A stretch of DNA of 64,000 bases, taken from contig NZ_JAMBIZ010000002.1 in the NCBI RefSeq assembly GCF_025291715.1, positions 1-64,000 of the forward strand, in the 5' to 3' direction. Positions 35,319 to 46,309 of the stretch are shown one piece after another. Position 1 is the first letter of the stretch; the number at the start of each line of letters is the position of its first letter. This DNA comes from Metasolibacillus sp. (GTDB taxonomy: Bacteria; Bacillota; Bacilli; Bacillales_A; Planococcaceae). The notes beneath the pieces were generated by a model. The model made no database searches, had not been told where the DNA came from, and saw only the letters and a list, made by a program, of their open reading frames with translations. The position numbers were made by a program, and so were the translations under genes.

Positions 35319-36860
35319 TTATACGGTTGGTTGTTGTGCGCGAATGCTTGCTTGAATTAGTTGGCGATTAATTGCATTTAAATATGCTTTGGCAGATGCT
35401 TCTAACACATCCTGCGCTGCATCACGGCCTGTTGTTGTATAGCCGTTGTAGCGTAAATTAATAACTGCTTCCCCTAAAGCATCGCGCCCTTTGCCAACAG
35501 ATGTGACACGATAATCTAAAATATTGACTGTCCCACCGACTAATTGCTCCAATGTATTGAAAATTGCCTCCACTGAACCTGCTCCTGTTGAAGCAGCTGT
35601 TGCAATATCACCAGCTGGTGTAGCGACAACAGCAGTGGCTGTTGGTATATTTTCCGTGCCATATTGCACTTGTACACTTTTTAGCTCATATAGCGGTACA
35701 TCTTCAATCAACACTTGTTGCTCTGTTAATAACGTCACTAAATCGTCTTCTGTAATTTCTTTTTTACGATCAGCTAATTTTTTGAACTCAGCGAATGCCT
35801 TGTTTAGCTTTTCATCTGATAAATCATAGCCCATTTTCACTGCACGGTCGCGGAATGCTGCGCGCCCTGAGTGCTTGCCTAATACTAACGGCACTTCATC
35901 CTCACCGATTAATGCTGGTGAAATGATTTCGTATGTTTCAGGGTTTTTCAGTACACCGTCTTGGTGAATGCCTGATTCATGTGCAAAGGCATTGCGACCT
36001 ACAATAGCTTTATTTGGCTGAATGACAACGCCTGTTAAACGGCTTACGAGCTGTGAGGTACGTTTAATTTCTTTTAAATTCAAGCCTGTTTCGAATGGAT
36101 AAATATCTTTGCGAATATGTAGCGCTACGCCGATTTCCTCTAATGAAGCGTTACCTGCACGCTCCCCGATACCATTAATCGTACATTCCACTTGATCTGC
36201 ACCGTTTTCTACCGCCGCAATCGAATTGGCTGTTGCCATTCCTAAATCATCATGGCAATGTGCAGAGAATTTGACTTGATCTGCGCCGCGCACATTTTCG
36301 CGTAAATATTTGAATAATGCTCCATACTCTTGTGGCGATGCATAGCCAACCGTATCAGGCACGTTGATTGTAGTTGCACCTGCTGCGATGACTTCACCGA
36401 TAATTTTCACAAGGAAATCTCGATCGGAGCGGAAGCCATCCTCTGCTGACCATTGCACAAGCGGGAAAAGCTTCTTAGCATATTTCACTGCTTCCACCGC
36501 TTGTTCTACTACTTGCTCAGGAGATTTTTTTAACTTGTATTCCATATGAATTGGCGATGTTGCTAAAAACACATGGATATGTGGTTGCTCTGCTACTTTG
36601 ATTGCTTCCCATGTCGCGTCAATATCTTTTTGCACACAGCGCGCCAAACCTGTTACAATCGAATTTTTTACCGTTTTAGCAATGCGGTTGACCGCATCAA
36701 AGTCACCGGGAGAAGAAGCAGGAAAGCCTGCTTCTATAATTGTGACCCCTAAACGCTCTAATTGTTTCGCAATTTCAATTTTTTCCGCTGTGTTTAAGTT
36801 AATTCCTGCTGACTGCTCTCCATCTCGCAGCGTCGTATCAAAAATATCAATTTTGCGCAC
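35319..36860 (-). CDS. leuA: 2-isopropylmalate synthase
   Basis: 513 residues. First committed step of leucine synthesis. The catalytic TIM barrel has [10 protein letters not shown], the metal site in [11 protein letters not shown], and [13 protein letters not shown]. The C-terminal LeuA dimer domain (about 390-500), which binds leucine for feedback inhibition, is complete. It begins two bases after ilvC ends. Confidence 0.96.
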   Translation of the reverse strand: MRKIDIFDTTLRDGEQSAGINLNTAEKIEIAKQLERLGVTIIEAGFPASSPGDFDAVNRIAKTVKNSIVTGLARCVQKDIDATWEAIKVAEQPHIHVFLATSPIHMEYKLKKSPEQVVEQAVEAVKYAKKLFPLVQWSAEDGFRSDRDFLVKIIGEVIAAGATTINVPDTVGYASPQEYGALFKYLRENVRGADQVKFSAHCHDDLGMATANSIAAVENGADQVECTINGIGERAGNASLEEIGVALHIRKDIYPFETGLNLKEIKRTSQLVSRLTGVVIQPNKAIVGRNAFAHESGIHQDGVLKNPETYEIISPALIGEDEVPLVLGKHSGRAAFRDRAVKMGYDLSDEKLNKAFAEFKKLADRKKEITEDDLVTLLTEQQVLIEDVPLYELKSVQVQYGTENIPTATAVVATPAGDIATAASTGAGSVEAIFNTLEQLVGGTVNILDYRVTSVGKGRDALGEAVINLRYNGYTTTGRDAAQDVLEASAKAYLNAINRQLIQASIRAQQPTV

Positions 36861-36862
36861 GA

Positions 36863-37906
<1,044 letters not shown>

Positions 37907-37926
37907 TTATATGCTAAACTATTTTG

Positions 37927-38442
37927 TTATTTCAAAATAGAGAGCTGCGGTACTTCTGTTTTTTGAATTTCACGTACTGCGGCTGTTGCCCCTGTACGCG
38001 TTAGCTCTTTAATGCCATATGGGCGAATTAGCTCGATAAAGGCATCGATTTTTTCTGGATGGCCAATGACTTGATATGTCACAACATTTTTTGCTGTATC
38101 TACTACTTGCGGACGGAATGGCTCAACAATTGCATTTAATTCTGCCCGCAAATTGGCTGGTGAAATGACCTTTACTAATGCAAGCTCACGTACGATAATC
38201 GATTTATCTGTAATGTCATTTACTTTTAAAACATCGATTTGCTTTGATAGCTGCTTAATAAGCTGTTCGATTTTATTTTCGTCCTCTACATGTACAACAA
38301 ATGTCATTTTCGAAAAGTTTGGCTGCTCTGTATGCCCTACTGTAATGGACTCAATATTGAATTGGCGCTTCATCAAAAGTCCTGTGATGCGATTTAACAC
38401 GCCACTTTGGTTAATTACTGTTACCGTGATAACACGTCTCAT
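37927..38442 (-). CDS. ilvH: acetolactate synthase small (regulatory) subunit
   Basis: 171 residues with the N-terminal ACT domain ([32 protein letters not shown]), which binds valine for feedback control, and the C-terminal ALS_ss_C domain. It starts within the last four bases of ilvB (ATGA overlap), so its output is tied to the large subunit. Confidence 0.96.
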   Translation of the reverse strand: MRRVITVTVINQSGVLNRITGLLMKRQFNIESITVGHTEQPNFSKMTFVVHVEDENKIEQLIKQLSKQIDVLKVNDITDKSIIVRELALVKVISPANLRAELNAIVEPFRPQVVDTAKNVVTYQVIGHPEKIDAFIELIRPYGIKELTRTGATAAVREIQKTEVPQLSILK

Positions 38443-40193
38443 GCCTTCTTCACTCCAATCATTTCATGCAGCCCTGTTCCTGGTGCTACCATCGGGTATA
38501 CATTTTCAATTTGCTTGACGCGACAATCAATAAGTGCTGGCGCATCTGAGTTAATCGCCTCTGTGAAAATACGCTCAGCTTCCTCTAGCGTGTCAATGCG
38601 ATAGCCTTGAATGCCATAAGCATCTGCTAGCTTAACGAAATCTGGCTGGATAGGCATTAATGAAGAAGAATAGCGCTCCTCATAAAATGTTTGCTGCCAC
38701 TGACGCACCATGCCTAAGCAGCTATTATTTAAAATGACAATTTTTACAGGCAAATCGAATTCTTTTAATAGTGAAAGCTCCTGTGCTGTCATTTGGAAGC
38801 CTGCATCGCCACAAATAGCAATAACCTTTTTGTCAGGCTTCGCAAACTGTGCCCCAATTGCTGCCGGGAAGCCAAAGCCCATCGTTCCAAGTCCACCAGA
38901 TGTAATCCAGCTATGCCCATTGTTTAAAGCATAATATTGTGCTGCCCACATTTGATGCTGTCCAACATCTGTTGTAACAATGGCATCGCCATCTGTAATG
39001 CGGTGAATCATTTCAATTGCTTGCTGTGGCAATACTTCCTCGCCAGCTTCCTCGTACCATAATGGATATTCTTTTCTATTGTTGTTTAAATACGCAATCC
39101 ATTGTGCTGTGTCTGGTGCGTCAAAATCCTTTTTCAATAATGCCTTCAATGCTTCCTTTGCATCCGCTACAATCGGAATGTCTGTTGGTACATTTTTACC
39201 GATTTCAGCAGGGTCGATGTCAATATGGATAATCGTTGCATTCGGTGCAAATGTCGCTAAGTTTCCTGTTAGTCGATCATCGAAGCGAGCACCGATATTA
39301 ATTAATAAATCGGCATTTGTAATCGCATCGTTCGCCGTAAATGTACCGTGCATCCCAGCCATTCCATAAAATAGCTCATGCTGACCGTGAATGCTGCCTA
39401 AGCCAAGCAATGTATTAATAATTGGCAAATTATACTTTTCTATAAATTCAGTTAATTGTTCGCGTGCATCTGCAAAAAGTACACCCGCCCCAGCTAATAC
39501 GATGGGCTTTTTCGCCTGTGAAATTGCTTGAATAGCCTTTTGAATTTGTAAATAATTTGGCTGGTATGTCGGTTGATAACCTGGTAAATAAATTTCTTTT
39601 GGCGCTTCTGGCATATCACCCTCTGTAAAAATAGCCTGTGATACATTTTTCGGGAAGTCGATAACAACCGGCCCTTTGCGTCCTGTATTGGCGATATGGA
39701 ACGCCTCTTTGACGATGCGCGGAATATCGCGAATATCCTGCACTTGGTAATTATGCTTGGTAATCGGTGTTGTAATGCCCATAATGTCCGCTTCTTGGAA
39801 GGCGTCTGTACCGATAACAGATGTCGCAACTTGCCCTGTGAAAATAACAAGGGGCAATGAATCAATCATTGCATCTGCAATGCCTGTCACTAAGTTTGTT
39901 GCGCCTGGTCCGCTCGTTGCGATAACAACGCCTGGTCGATTCGTGACACGTGCATAGCCTTCTGCTGCATGAATTGCACCTTGCTCATGTCGTGTTAAAA
40001 TATGACGAATCGGGTTGCGATACATCGCATCATAAATTTGTAATACGGCACCACCTGGATAGCCAAAGACGATCTCAACGCCTTGGTCATGTAATGCTTG
40101 AATTAAGATGTCTGCACCATCTTTTGGTTTTTTGATTTGTTCAACTTGCGTTTCTTGCTGCCCCATGTCGCTTACCGAAACATTTGCTGTCAT
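38439..40193 (-). CDS. ilvB: acetolactate synthase large subunit
   Basis: 584 residues from the ATG at 40193, eight bases after AGGAGG. ThDP enzyme joining two pyruvates, or pyruvate and 2-oxobutyrate. The catalytic Glu is in [18 protein letters not shown]; the ThDP/Mg motif is GDAGFQM...[12 protein letters not shown]. It is the first gene after the T-box leader. Confidence 0.96.
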   Translation of the reverse strand: MTANVSVSDMGQQETQVEQIKKPKDGADILIQALHDQGVEIVFGYPGGAVLQIYDAMYRNPIRHILTRHEQGAIHAAEGYARVTNRPGVVIATSGPGATNLVTGIADAMIDSLPLVIFTGQVATSVIGTDAFQEADIMGITTPITKHNYQVQDIRDIPRIVKEAFHIANTGRKGPVVIDFPKNVSQAIFTEGDMPEAPKEIYLPGYQPTYQPNYLQIQKAIQAISQAKKPIVLAGAGVLFADAREQLTEFIEKYNLPIINTLLGLGSIHGQHELFYGMAGMHGTFTANDAITNADLLINIGARFDDRLTGNLATFAPNATIIHIDIDPAEIGKNVPTDIPIVADAKEALKALLKKDFDAPDTAQWIAYLNNNRKEYPLWYEEAGEEVLPQQAIEMIHRITDGDAIVTTDVGQHQMWAAQYYALNNGHSWITSGGLGTMGFGFPAAIGAQFAKPDKKVIAICGDAGFQMTAQELSLLKEFDLPVKIVILNNSCLGMVRQWQQTFYEERYSSSLMPIQPDFVKLADAYGIQGYRIDTLEEAERIFTEAINSDAPALIDCRVKQIENVYPMVAPGTGLHEMIGVKKA

Positions 40194-40243
40194 CCTCAAC
40201 GCCTCCTAATTTTTGTCTCTTTACTTCAACATTCTTTTGAAAT

Positions 40244-40595
40244 ATAAAAAAGCCTTTTCCTCCGCACGCAAAAGAACACCTCTTGCGTAGGGATGAAAAA
40301 GACTTTCCATGGTACCACCCTTATTTATAGCATGCTGAAACATGCTACCTCAAGAATAGTGTAAATCCCTCGCATTCCACAAAAATTGTGTGCAACTAAA
40401 TGCTAGGACACTATTCATTAATAACGAGCACTTTGACTATGCCCGGAGCTATCTAATGGCAATTTTCTGCGTTTAATAGCTCACTCCGAGGGGATGTCAG
40501 AATTAGTTGTATCGTCGGCTTCCAGCAATACCGACTCTCTGGTAGATACAAATCTCTAATTCCTTTAACCTCATCAACGATTTATCATATTTTCA
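40244..40595 (-). ncRNA. T-box leader of ilvB-leuD
   Basis: Transcribed on the minus strand between ilvD and ilvB. Stem I is seen with AGAGAG followed by a CGG...GCTGGAAGCCG apical part (40515-40550) and flanking TTGTATC/GATACAA; a GAGCTA/TAGCTC stem follows. The 14-base T-box AAGGGTGGTACCAT is at 40309-40322. The terminator (CTACGCAA/TTGCGTGCGG core, then T6) spans 40244-40304. The specifier could not be fixed by eye: CTC (Leu) followed by G at 40488-40490 is the better candidate, ATC (Ile) just before it the alternative. Confidence 0.9.
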
Positions 40596-40612
40596 TAACG
40601 CCGCCTTGAGAA
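40584..40612 (-). promoter_or_regulatory. candidate promoter inside the end of ilvD
   Basis: TTCTCA (40607-40612), 17 bases, TATGAT (40584-40589) on the minus strand, overlapping the ilvD stop codon. It would start the T-box leader independently of the ilvD promoter. The -35 is weak. Confidence 0.4.
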
Positions 40613-42255
40613 GCATTTGTTACTAATGCTGAATAACGTGCTAACCAGCCGCGCTTAATTTTTGGTTCAAATGGTTGTAATGTTTGTTGGCGCTCCGCTA
40701 ACACTTCGTCCGACACTTGTAAATTAATTGTACGATTCGGTAAATCAATGACGATAATATCGCCATTTTCTACTAAAGCAATCGGTCCGCCTTCTGCAGC
40801 CTCTGGCGAAATATGTCCGATGGAAATACCGCGCGATGCACCTGAGAAACGCCCGTCTGTAATTAACGCGACTTTCGTTCCTAAGCCCCTACCTTGAATC
40901 GCAGAAGTTGGTGCAAGCATTTCTGGCATTCCTGGACCGCCTTTTGGTCCTTCATAGCGAATCACTACAACATGCCCTTCTCGGACTGTGCCGTTATCGA
41001 TTGCGGCTTGTGCTTCTTCCTGTGAATTAAAGACGATTGCTTCACCAGTAAATTCTTTAATAGATGGGTCTACCGCACCTACTTTAATAACAGAGCCCTC
41101 TGGCGCAATATTGCCGAATAAGACAGATAGGCCTCCGACAGGTGAATATGGATTATCTTTTGTGCGAATGATTTGATCATTTGTGATATGGTCATTTTTC
41201 ACAAGCTCACCCATTGTGACACCTGCAATTGTTGGACGATTTGGATGAATCGCACCTGGAATTTTCGTCAATTCATTAATAATTGCTTGTACTCCACCTG
41301 CACGATTTATATCATCCATTGAAAGGTCGCTTGCAGGCATAATTTTTGCTAAATACGGTACGCGCTCTGCGACTTTATTAATATCTTCAATGTTGTAGTC
41401 GATTTCTGCTTCATTTGCAATCGCTAATGTGTGTAATACTGTATTTGTTGAGCCACCCATTGCCATGTCGAGTGCAAATGCATCGTCAATCGCTTCTTTT
41501 GTAATGATATCGCGTGGCTTGATATCTTCTTTTATCATTCGCACTAAATGGTGCGCTGCTTCCTTAATTAAACGGTGACGCTCTTCGCTTGTTGCAACGA
41601 TTGTTCCGTTCCCTGGTAATGCGACACCGAGCATTTCCATTAAACAGTTCATTGAGTTCGCTGTAAACATGCCTGAGCATGAGCCGCATGTTGGACATGC
41701 ATTGTTTTCGATATCGAGCAACTCTTCCGCTGACATTTTGCCAGATTTATGTGCGCCAACTCCCTCGAAAACAGATGTTAAAGAAAGTTGTTTGCCGCTG
41801 GATGAAGTACCAGCCTCCATCGGTCCACCTGATACGAAAACAGATGGGACGTTTGTGCGAACAGCTGCCATTAACATGCCTGGTGTAATTTTATCACAGT
41901 TTGGAATGTAGAAAACTCCATCAAACCAATGGGCATTAATGACTGTTTCTGCAGCATCTGCAATAATTTCTCGGCTTGGCAGCGAATAACGCATACCGAT
42001 ATGTCCCATTGCAATGCCATCATCTACACCAATTGTATTAAATTCAAATGGAATGCCACCTGCTTCGATAATTGCTTCCTTGACGACATCTGCAAACTGT
42101 CGCAAATGCACATGTCCTGGAATAATATCAATATAGGAATTACAAACACCGATAAAAGGCTTATCTAAATCTTTCGCCTTCACTTTTCCCGTAGCATATA
42201 GCAAACTACGATGAGGAGCTCGGTCGACTCCTAGCTTAATCATATCACTTCTCAT
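40585..42255 (-). CDS. ilvD: dihydroxy-acid dehydratase
   Basis: 556 residues from the ATG at 42255 (GAGGGG nine bases upstream); the longer frame from 42282 has no ribosome site. Fe-S enzyme of valine and isoleucine synthesis; cluster cysteines lie in [11 protein letters not shown] and [20 protein letters not shown], with an early CNSYIDI. It precedes the T-box leader, so unlike the genes below it is not under T-box control unless transcripts read through. Its own promoter and a cre-like site are upstream. Confidence 0.96.
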   Translation of the reverse strand: MRSDMIKLGVDRAPHRSLLYATGKVKAKDLDKPFIGVCNSYIDIIPGHVHLRQFADVVKEAIIEAGGIPFEFNTIGVDDGIAMGHIGMRYSLPSREIIADAAETVINAHWFDGVFYIPNCDKITPGMLMAAVRTNVPSVFVSGGPMEAGTSSSGKQLSLTSVFEGVGAHKSGKMSAEELLDIENNACPTCGSCSGMFTANSMNCLMEMLGVALPGNGTIVATSEERHRLIKEAAHHLVRMIKEDIKPRDIITKEAIDDAFALDMAMGGSTNTVLHTLAIANEAEIDYNIEDINKVAERVPYLAKIMPASDLSMDDINRAGGVQAIINELTKIPGAIHPNRPTIAGVTMGELVKNDHITNDQIIRTKDNPYSPVGGLSVLFGNIAPEGSVIKVGAVDPSIKEFTGEAIVFNSQEEAQAAIDNGTVREGHVVVIRYEGPKGGPGMPEMLAPTSAIQGRGLGTKVALITDGRFSGASRGISIGHISPEAAEGGPIALVENGDIIVIDLPNRTINLQVSDEVLAERQQTLQPFEPKIKRGWLARYSALVTNASQGGVMKI

Positions 42256-42312
42256 TTTTAAACGCCCCTCACGTTTTTCCATTTCAACTTGGTTATTTAT
42301 TTGATTGTCGCT

Positions 42313-42401
42313 ATCATAGTACGAAAAACAGGGCGCGTCAACAGTATTTCACTAATTTTTTAACAATTTAAAAAAATCAAATAATTAGAAAGCGTTTTCA
42401 T
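42313..42401 (-). promoter_or_regulatory. ilvD promoter with cre-like site
   Basis: On the minus strand TTGACG (42336-42341), 17 bases, TATGAT (42313-42318) form a near-ideal promoter. Upstream, ATGAAAACGCTTTCT (42387-42401) fits the relaxed cre consensus WTGNAANCGNWNNCW. A cre about 85 bases before the transcription start is an activating position, as known for CcpA at the B. subtilis ilv-leu operon. Confidence 0.7.
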
Positions 42402-42516
42402 TGCGGTAGCAATGCGATTTATTGTATTTAAATAATTTTTTCGAAATTATGACAAAATAGAGACAATTGTATTTCCACAAAGCTTCTCAAACAATTTCTA
42501 TATTAAAATATGCTTT

Positions 42517-43833
42517 TTATTGAAAAATACGACGAAAATAAGATGTGACAAATAGATTGTTTGGATCGTGTTCCTCTCGGATTGCTGCAAATTGATCAAA
42601 TTTCGGATAGTATTGACGGATGTTGTCCGCATGATAATCGTTGACTTTGCCCCAATGCGGTCGCCCATTATATTTTTTCATCAATGTACGCACCCATTCA
42701 AAATACGGTGTTTCGTTCATGCCTTTATACATATGGAAGGCTAAAAAGGCACTCTCCTCACCTTGCGTTGGGCTAAGCATTCCCTCTTCGCCTTTTGTCG
42801 TACGGCATTCAATTGGGAAATGCACATCAAATAGCCCTTGCTTTAACACTGCATGTATTTCCTCCATGCATGCCTCAAATTGCTGCAATGGGATTGCATA
42901 TTCCGTTTCAACAAATTTTACACTGCGTGGTGATGGAAACATGCGATAGCTTAAATCTGTACGCTGTCCTTCTGAGACAAGCTTTGCACTTAGCTTGCTA
43001 ACAGATGCACTTGCCTTTGGCTGCCATTTACAAAGCTCCGAAATAACGTAAAATAAGCCGTTTTCAACAAGCTGCAAATTCGCCTCATTTAAGCGCCGCT
43101 CCCATTTATTTTGTTCCACAGGCGCAACAGCATCCATTTTTTTCACTTGAATCAAATCACTTCCCGGAAAATAAAACCACTCCACGTGCCGATGTGCGTG
43201 GATTGTTTGTTGAAAGCTTTGTAAGGCATCCATTAAATTTACTTTTTCCGATATGTAATGCAGGCTATAGAGCGGCATTACCTTAATTGTGACAGTGACT
43301 AAAATACCGAGTAAGCCAACCGATACATGCAGCGCTTCAGACAAAGTATCTGCGCCTTTTTCATGTTCAATATATTCCCCTAAACCATTTATAAAGCCCC
43401 ATTTTGTCACCATGGATGAAAAGGAGCCAAGCGTCACACCTGTGCCATGCGTGCCTGTCGCAATAACTCCAGCTAATGTTTGTGCTTGAATATCGCCCAT
43501 ATTAATTAATGCTAAATTATGTGCTGCTAATAACGGGCCAATTTCATGCAAGTAAGTCCCCGCATAAAATGTTGCAGTTAAATTTTTTTGGTCAACTGCC
43601 AGTAAGCCTCGTAAATGATGCAATGTTAAGGCTGTCTCCTCAGGCATTGCCACAGGGCTAAAGGAGTGCGCCGCTCCCGTTACACGCAATGTTTGATTTT
43701 TTTTCATATTTAGAATTACTTGCTGAATTTCCTCGATGGATGTTGGTGCATAATAAGTTGATGGATAGGAAGTAATTTGTTGCGACCAATTCGTCCATTT
43801 TTCTCCTTGCTGCCAATTGTTTATAGAAAACAT
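42517..43833 (-). CDS. FAD-linked sugar-1,4-lactone oxidase
   Basis: 438 residues of the VAO/ALO family. The FAD-binding domain shows LRVTGAAHSFSPVA near residue 58, THGTGVTLGSFSSMV and a GLLGILVTVTIKV stretch; the C-terminal ALO domain ends with the typical RPHWGKVN...YYPKFDQF. Relatives include L-gulonolactone, D-arabinono-lactone and alditol oxidases, and B. subtilis YitY; the true substrate is not decidable. The N-terminal His that carries covalent FAD in some members is not obvious. Its start lies inside the last 13 bases of the PLP-enzyme gene, so the two are coupled. Confidence 0.85.
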   Translation of the reverse strand: MFSINNWQQGEKWTNWSQQITSYPSTYYAPTSIEEIQQVILNMKKNQTLRVTGAAHSFSPVAMPEETALTLHHLRGLLAVDQKNLTATFYAGTYLHEIGPLLAAHNLALINMGDIQAQTLAGVIATGTHGTGVTLGSFSSMVTKWGFINGLGEYIEHEKGADTLSEALHVSVGLLGILVTVTIKVMPLYSLHYISEKVNLMDALQSFQQTIHAHRHVEWFYFPGSDLIQVKKMDAVAPVEQNKWERRLNEANLQLVENGLFYVISELCKWQPKASASVSKLSAKLVSEGQRTDLSYRMFPSPRSVKFVETEYAIPLQQFEACMEEIHAVLKQGLFDVHFPIECRTTKGEEGMLSPTQGEESAFLAFHMYKGMNETPYFEWVRTLMKKYNGRPHWGKVNDYHADNIRQYYPKFDQFAAIREEHDPNNLFVTSYFRRIFQ

Positions 43834-44999
43834 TGTTGCTCACCTCGATATGTTAATATAGGGCCTTCATATGTGTCGCCACGTGTAGTATGCAGAACAG
43901 AGAATCGCTCACATAACTCACCAGCCTTTGCATGGCGCAAATAAACTGTGTCTCCAATTTTTAACGAACCAGTTGGATCGATAAAAGGCGTTTGTACTTC
44001 ACCTGCCCCTTCTAATGGGAGCAATTGATACTGTACATTTAAAAATACAGGTGCACGATCTTCCCCAATGGCACCTGATGCAATATAGCCACCACCTTGA
44101 CAAACGAATGTATGGTCGTCAAATTGACGCGTGACACGTAGCGCAAAACCAACTGCTGGCTGCAATTGTAAGCTATCATAATGATCGAAAAGCGCAGAGG
44201 CAAAAAAGGCAGAGCCTATTGTCACCTCCGTAATTTCCTTCTGGGCACATGTATATGCAATGCTTCCTGAGCCCCCGCCATTAACAAAAGCAAGCGGTGC
44301 TACTGATTTCACATGCGCTACTGCTAGCCGGCGAAAGGACGTTATTTTATTAACCGATTGCTTTTTCAAGCGACGAATAAACATCCCTTTTGTGCGTACC
44401 TTTGCAGAAGTTGCATGCGTTAAATCAGGAACGCCCGCTAATTGTGCCTCATAGCCCATCACCGCATGGATGCGAACGTTCGGCAATTGAGCAATGGCGT
44501 CCGTTAAGTTTTTTAATTTTTGTAGCGTATCAAGCGGCGAACGCTTTGAACCGAAATAAATCCATTTATAATCTGTTGACACATTGATATCAATGCAAAT
44601 ATTGGCGGTCGTTTGCAAGGCTGCCGCATAGCTTTGTAATAGCTGTGCTTGCTCAATGGCATCGACCATAAATGTAATATCTTTACCTTCCTTATTATAA
44701 GTGAGCAGTTTTTTAATTGAATTTTCTTCAACTGTTGGATAGCCGAGCAAAATGTTGTCTAAACCTTGCTCGATTAAATATACGCTTTCCGCAGCAGTAA
44801 ATGTCATAAAACCAGCACAATGGTGCAACTTTTCTTGCACGTATTTTAATACACCTACAGAACGAATTGACTTTGTTGCAATTCTAACAGGCTTTGTTGC
44901 AAGACGATTAACAAAATCGATATTTTGATCAAGCGCATCAAAGTCTAGCCAAGCAAATGGGCGCTCCATGTGCTGAAAAGCCTTTTCAAATTTCTCCAT
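43821..44999 (-). CDS. fold-type III PLP enzyme (amino-acid deaminase/aldolase family)
   Basis: 392 residues of the alanine-racemase-like N-domain family. The PLP lysine is in VRIATKSIRSVGVL near residue 43; DINVSTDYKW, VMGYEAQLAG and NGGGSGSI mark the barrel, with a D-threonine-aldolase-like C-terminal domain (VRTPF..DPTGSLKIGD region, HAKAGELCERF). The activity is likely a PLP-dependent deaminase or aldolase on a D-amino acid. It overlaps the lactone-oxidase gene by 13 bases; the same gene pair is found in other bacteria, hinting at a shared pathway. Confidence 0.82.
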   Translation of the reverse strand: MEKFEKAFQHMERPFAWLDFDALDQNIDFVNRLATKPVRIATKSIRSVGVLKYVQEKLHHCAGFMTFTAAESVYLIEQGLDNILLGYPTVEENSIKKLLTYNKEGKDITFMVDAIEQAQLLQSYAAALQTTANICIDINVSTDYKWIYFGSKRSPLDTLQKLKNLTDAIAQLPNVRIHAVMGYEAQLAGVPDLTHATSAKVRTKGMFIRRLKKQSVNKITSFRRLAVAHVKSVAPLAFVNGGGSGSIAYTCAQKEITEVTIGSAFFASALFDHYDSLQLQPAVGFALRVTRQFDDHTFVCQGGGYIASGAIGEDRAPVFLNVQYQLLPLEGAGEVQTPFIDPTGSLKIGDTVYLRHAKAGELCERFSVLHTTRGDTYEGPILTYRGEQQCFL

Positions 45000-45055
45000 T
45001 AAATTCAGCCCCCTTCTCCACTTACATTCTATTTTAATGGAGAAAATTCCTACTA

Positions 45056-45100
45056 AATAAAAAAGATGATGAAAAGCTACAATAATTATCGCTTTTCATC
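45056..45100 (-). terminator. terminator of the 35-residue gene
   Basis: GATGAAAAGC/GCTTTTCATC with a 13-base loop followed by ATCTTTTTT on the minus strand, ten bases past the small gene's stop. Confidence 0.8.
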
Positions 45101-45110
45101 AACCTTTTTA

Positions 45111-45218
45111 TCATCTGAAGAATACAAAATCAGCCGCTACATTTAACAGTATTACTGTATGAACGAATGCAAATAATAATCCTTGACGATCTAATTTTTT
45201 CATTAATTTTACATCCAT
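45111..45218 (-). CDS. 35-residue membrane microprotein
   Basis: A short reading frame, MDVKLMKKLDRQG then a hydrophobic stretch LLFAFVHTVILLNVAADFVFF and a final Arg. The ATG at 45218 is five bases after GGAGTGA (an ATG at 45224 overlaps that site), and a strong terminator follows at once, together the signature of a real small gene. The basic N-terminus and single membrane segment suggest a type II inner-membrane peptide. No homologue comes to mind. Confidence 0.6.
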   Translation of the reverse strand: MDVKLMKKLDRQGLLFAFVHTVILLNVAADFVFFR

Positions 45219-45316
45219 TTTCATCACTCCGTTACTTTTCTTTTATTATACATCAAACATATTAAGTTAGCAAAATATTTAGAATAATCTAAATACAATT
45301 ATCTCCTGTTATAAAA

Positions 45317-45345
45317 TTTACATCTGTCATGACAGATGGCATAAT
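45317..45345 (+). promoter_or_regulatory. pncA promoter with operator palindrome
   Basis: TTTACA (45317-45322), 17 bases, CATAAT (45340-45345). A perfect 18-base palindrome CATCTGTCATGACAGATG (45321-45338) fills the spacer and overlaps the -35, the place of a repressor site. NiaR (YrxA), the niacin-responsive repressor of NAD genes in Firmicutes, is the natural candidate; this is inference. Confidence 0.65.
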
Positions 45346-45377
45346 AATAGAAAAGTATTTTGGGGAGGCTATTCAAA

Positions 45378-45920
45378 TTGACAAAAGCATTGCTAGTAAT
45401 TGATTATACGTACGATTTTGTTGCCGCTGATGGCAAGCTTACATGTGGTGAGCCAGGGCAACAAATTGAAGGAAAAATCGTTGAACTTATCGAGCTTTTT
45501 TTAACAAATGGGGATGTCGTTATTTTTGCAAATGATATTCATTATGAGGGCGATACATTCCATCCTGAAACGAAGCTATTTCCCCCACATAATATTGCGG
45601 GAACCGTGGGACGTGAGCTTTACGGTGAAGTGAAAGCCATCTATGAAGCAAATCAAGAAAAATGCATTTCATTTGATAAAACGCGTTATAGTGCCTTTGC
45701 AGGAACAAATTTAGCAATTTTACTGCGCGAGCGCAACATCCAAGAAGTTCATTTAACTGGGGTTTGCACAGATATTTGTGTGCTGCACACAGCAGTTGAT
45801 GCATACAATCTTGGCTTTGACATTGTTGTCCATCAAGAGGCGGTCGCTAGCTTCAATCCAGACGGGCATGTATGGGCATTACAGCATTTCAAAAATTCGC
45901 TTGGCGCAAAACTTTTATAA
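45378..45920 (+). CDS. pncA: nicotinamidase-type cysteine hydrolase
   Basis: 180 residues from the TTG at 45378, nine bases after GGGGAGG. Isochorismatase fold; the catalytic triad is visible as Asp in VIDYTYDF, Lys in SFDKTRYSAF and Cys in TGVCTDICV. Metal-binding Asp/His appear in NDIHYEGDTFHPE. Nicotinamidase converts nicotinamide to nicotinate for NAD salvage; related hydrolases act on other amides, but length and motifs fit PncA of Bacilli. It has its own promoter with a palindromic operator. Confidence 0.85.
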   Translation: MTKALLVIDYTYDFVAADGKLTCGEPGQQIEGKIVELIELFLTNGDVVIFANDIHYEGDTFHPETKLFPPHNIAGTVGRELYGEVKAIYEANQEKCISFDKTRYSAFAGTNLAILLRERNIQEVHLTGVCTDICVLHTAVDAYNLGFDIVVHQEAVASFNPDGHVWALQHFKNSLGAKLL

Positions 45921-45927
45921 ATTAAAT

Positions 45928-45953
45928 GTTTAAATCCTGTGGAATTTGGTTAT
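45928..45953 (+). promoter_or_regulatory. sigma-B-like promoter
   Basis: GTTTAA, 14 bases, GGTTAT, differing by one base from the B. subtilis sigma-B consensus GTTTAA-N12-15-GGGTAT. It lies about 50 bases before a GlsB/YeaQ-family gene, a family that includes general-stress proteins. Confidence 0.55.
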
Positions 45954-46005
45954 AACTAAGTAGGCGCTATTATAACTTTAATGATCACAAAGGAGATGAA
46001 CATCT

Positions 46006-46263
46006 ATGATTAGCTTTATTTGGTTTCTGATTATTGGCGGTCTGTTAGGATGGCTCGCAGGGGTTATTTTAGGAAAAGACGTCCCTGGAGGCGTGATTGG
46101 TAATATTATTGCAGGTATTATTGGTTCTTGGATTGGCAGTATGGTTCTCGGTAATTGGGGTTGGAAAGTTTCTGACTTCTATGTTTTCCCAGCGCTCATC
46201 GGGGCCATTATTTTAATATTTATTGTAAGCTTTATCATGAAATCTATGCGTAAAGCAACATAA
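46006..46263 (+). CDS. GlsB/YeaQ/YmgE family stress membrane protein
   Basis: 85 residues with three membrane segments and glycine zippers (GGLLGWLAGVILGKDVPGGVIGNIIAGIIGSWIG), the pattern of the family once called transglycosylase-associated proteins. AAAGGAG lies ten bases before the ATG. The exact role is unknown; members are induced by stress, and the promoter here agrees. The gene is monocistronic. Confidence 0.9.
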   Translation: MISFIWFLIIGGLLGWLAGVILGKDVPGGVIGNIIAGIIGSWIGSMVLGNWGWKVSDFYVFPALIGAIILIFIVSFIMKSMRKAT

Positions 46264-46272
46264 ATAAAAGTC

Positions 46273-46309
46273 GCTGTTCGAAAAGATATTATCTTTTCGG
46301 ACAGCTTTT
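46273..46309. terminator. bidirectional terminator
   Basis: GCTGTTCGAAAAGAT pairs with ATCTTTTCGGACAGC around ATT, with TTTTACTTTTT on the plus side. It separates the convergent GlsB-type and transglycosylase genes. Confidence 0.8.
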
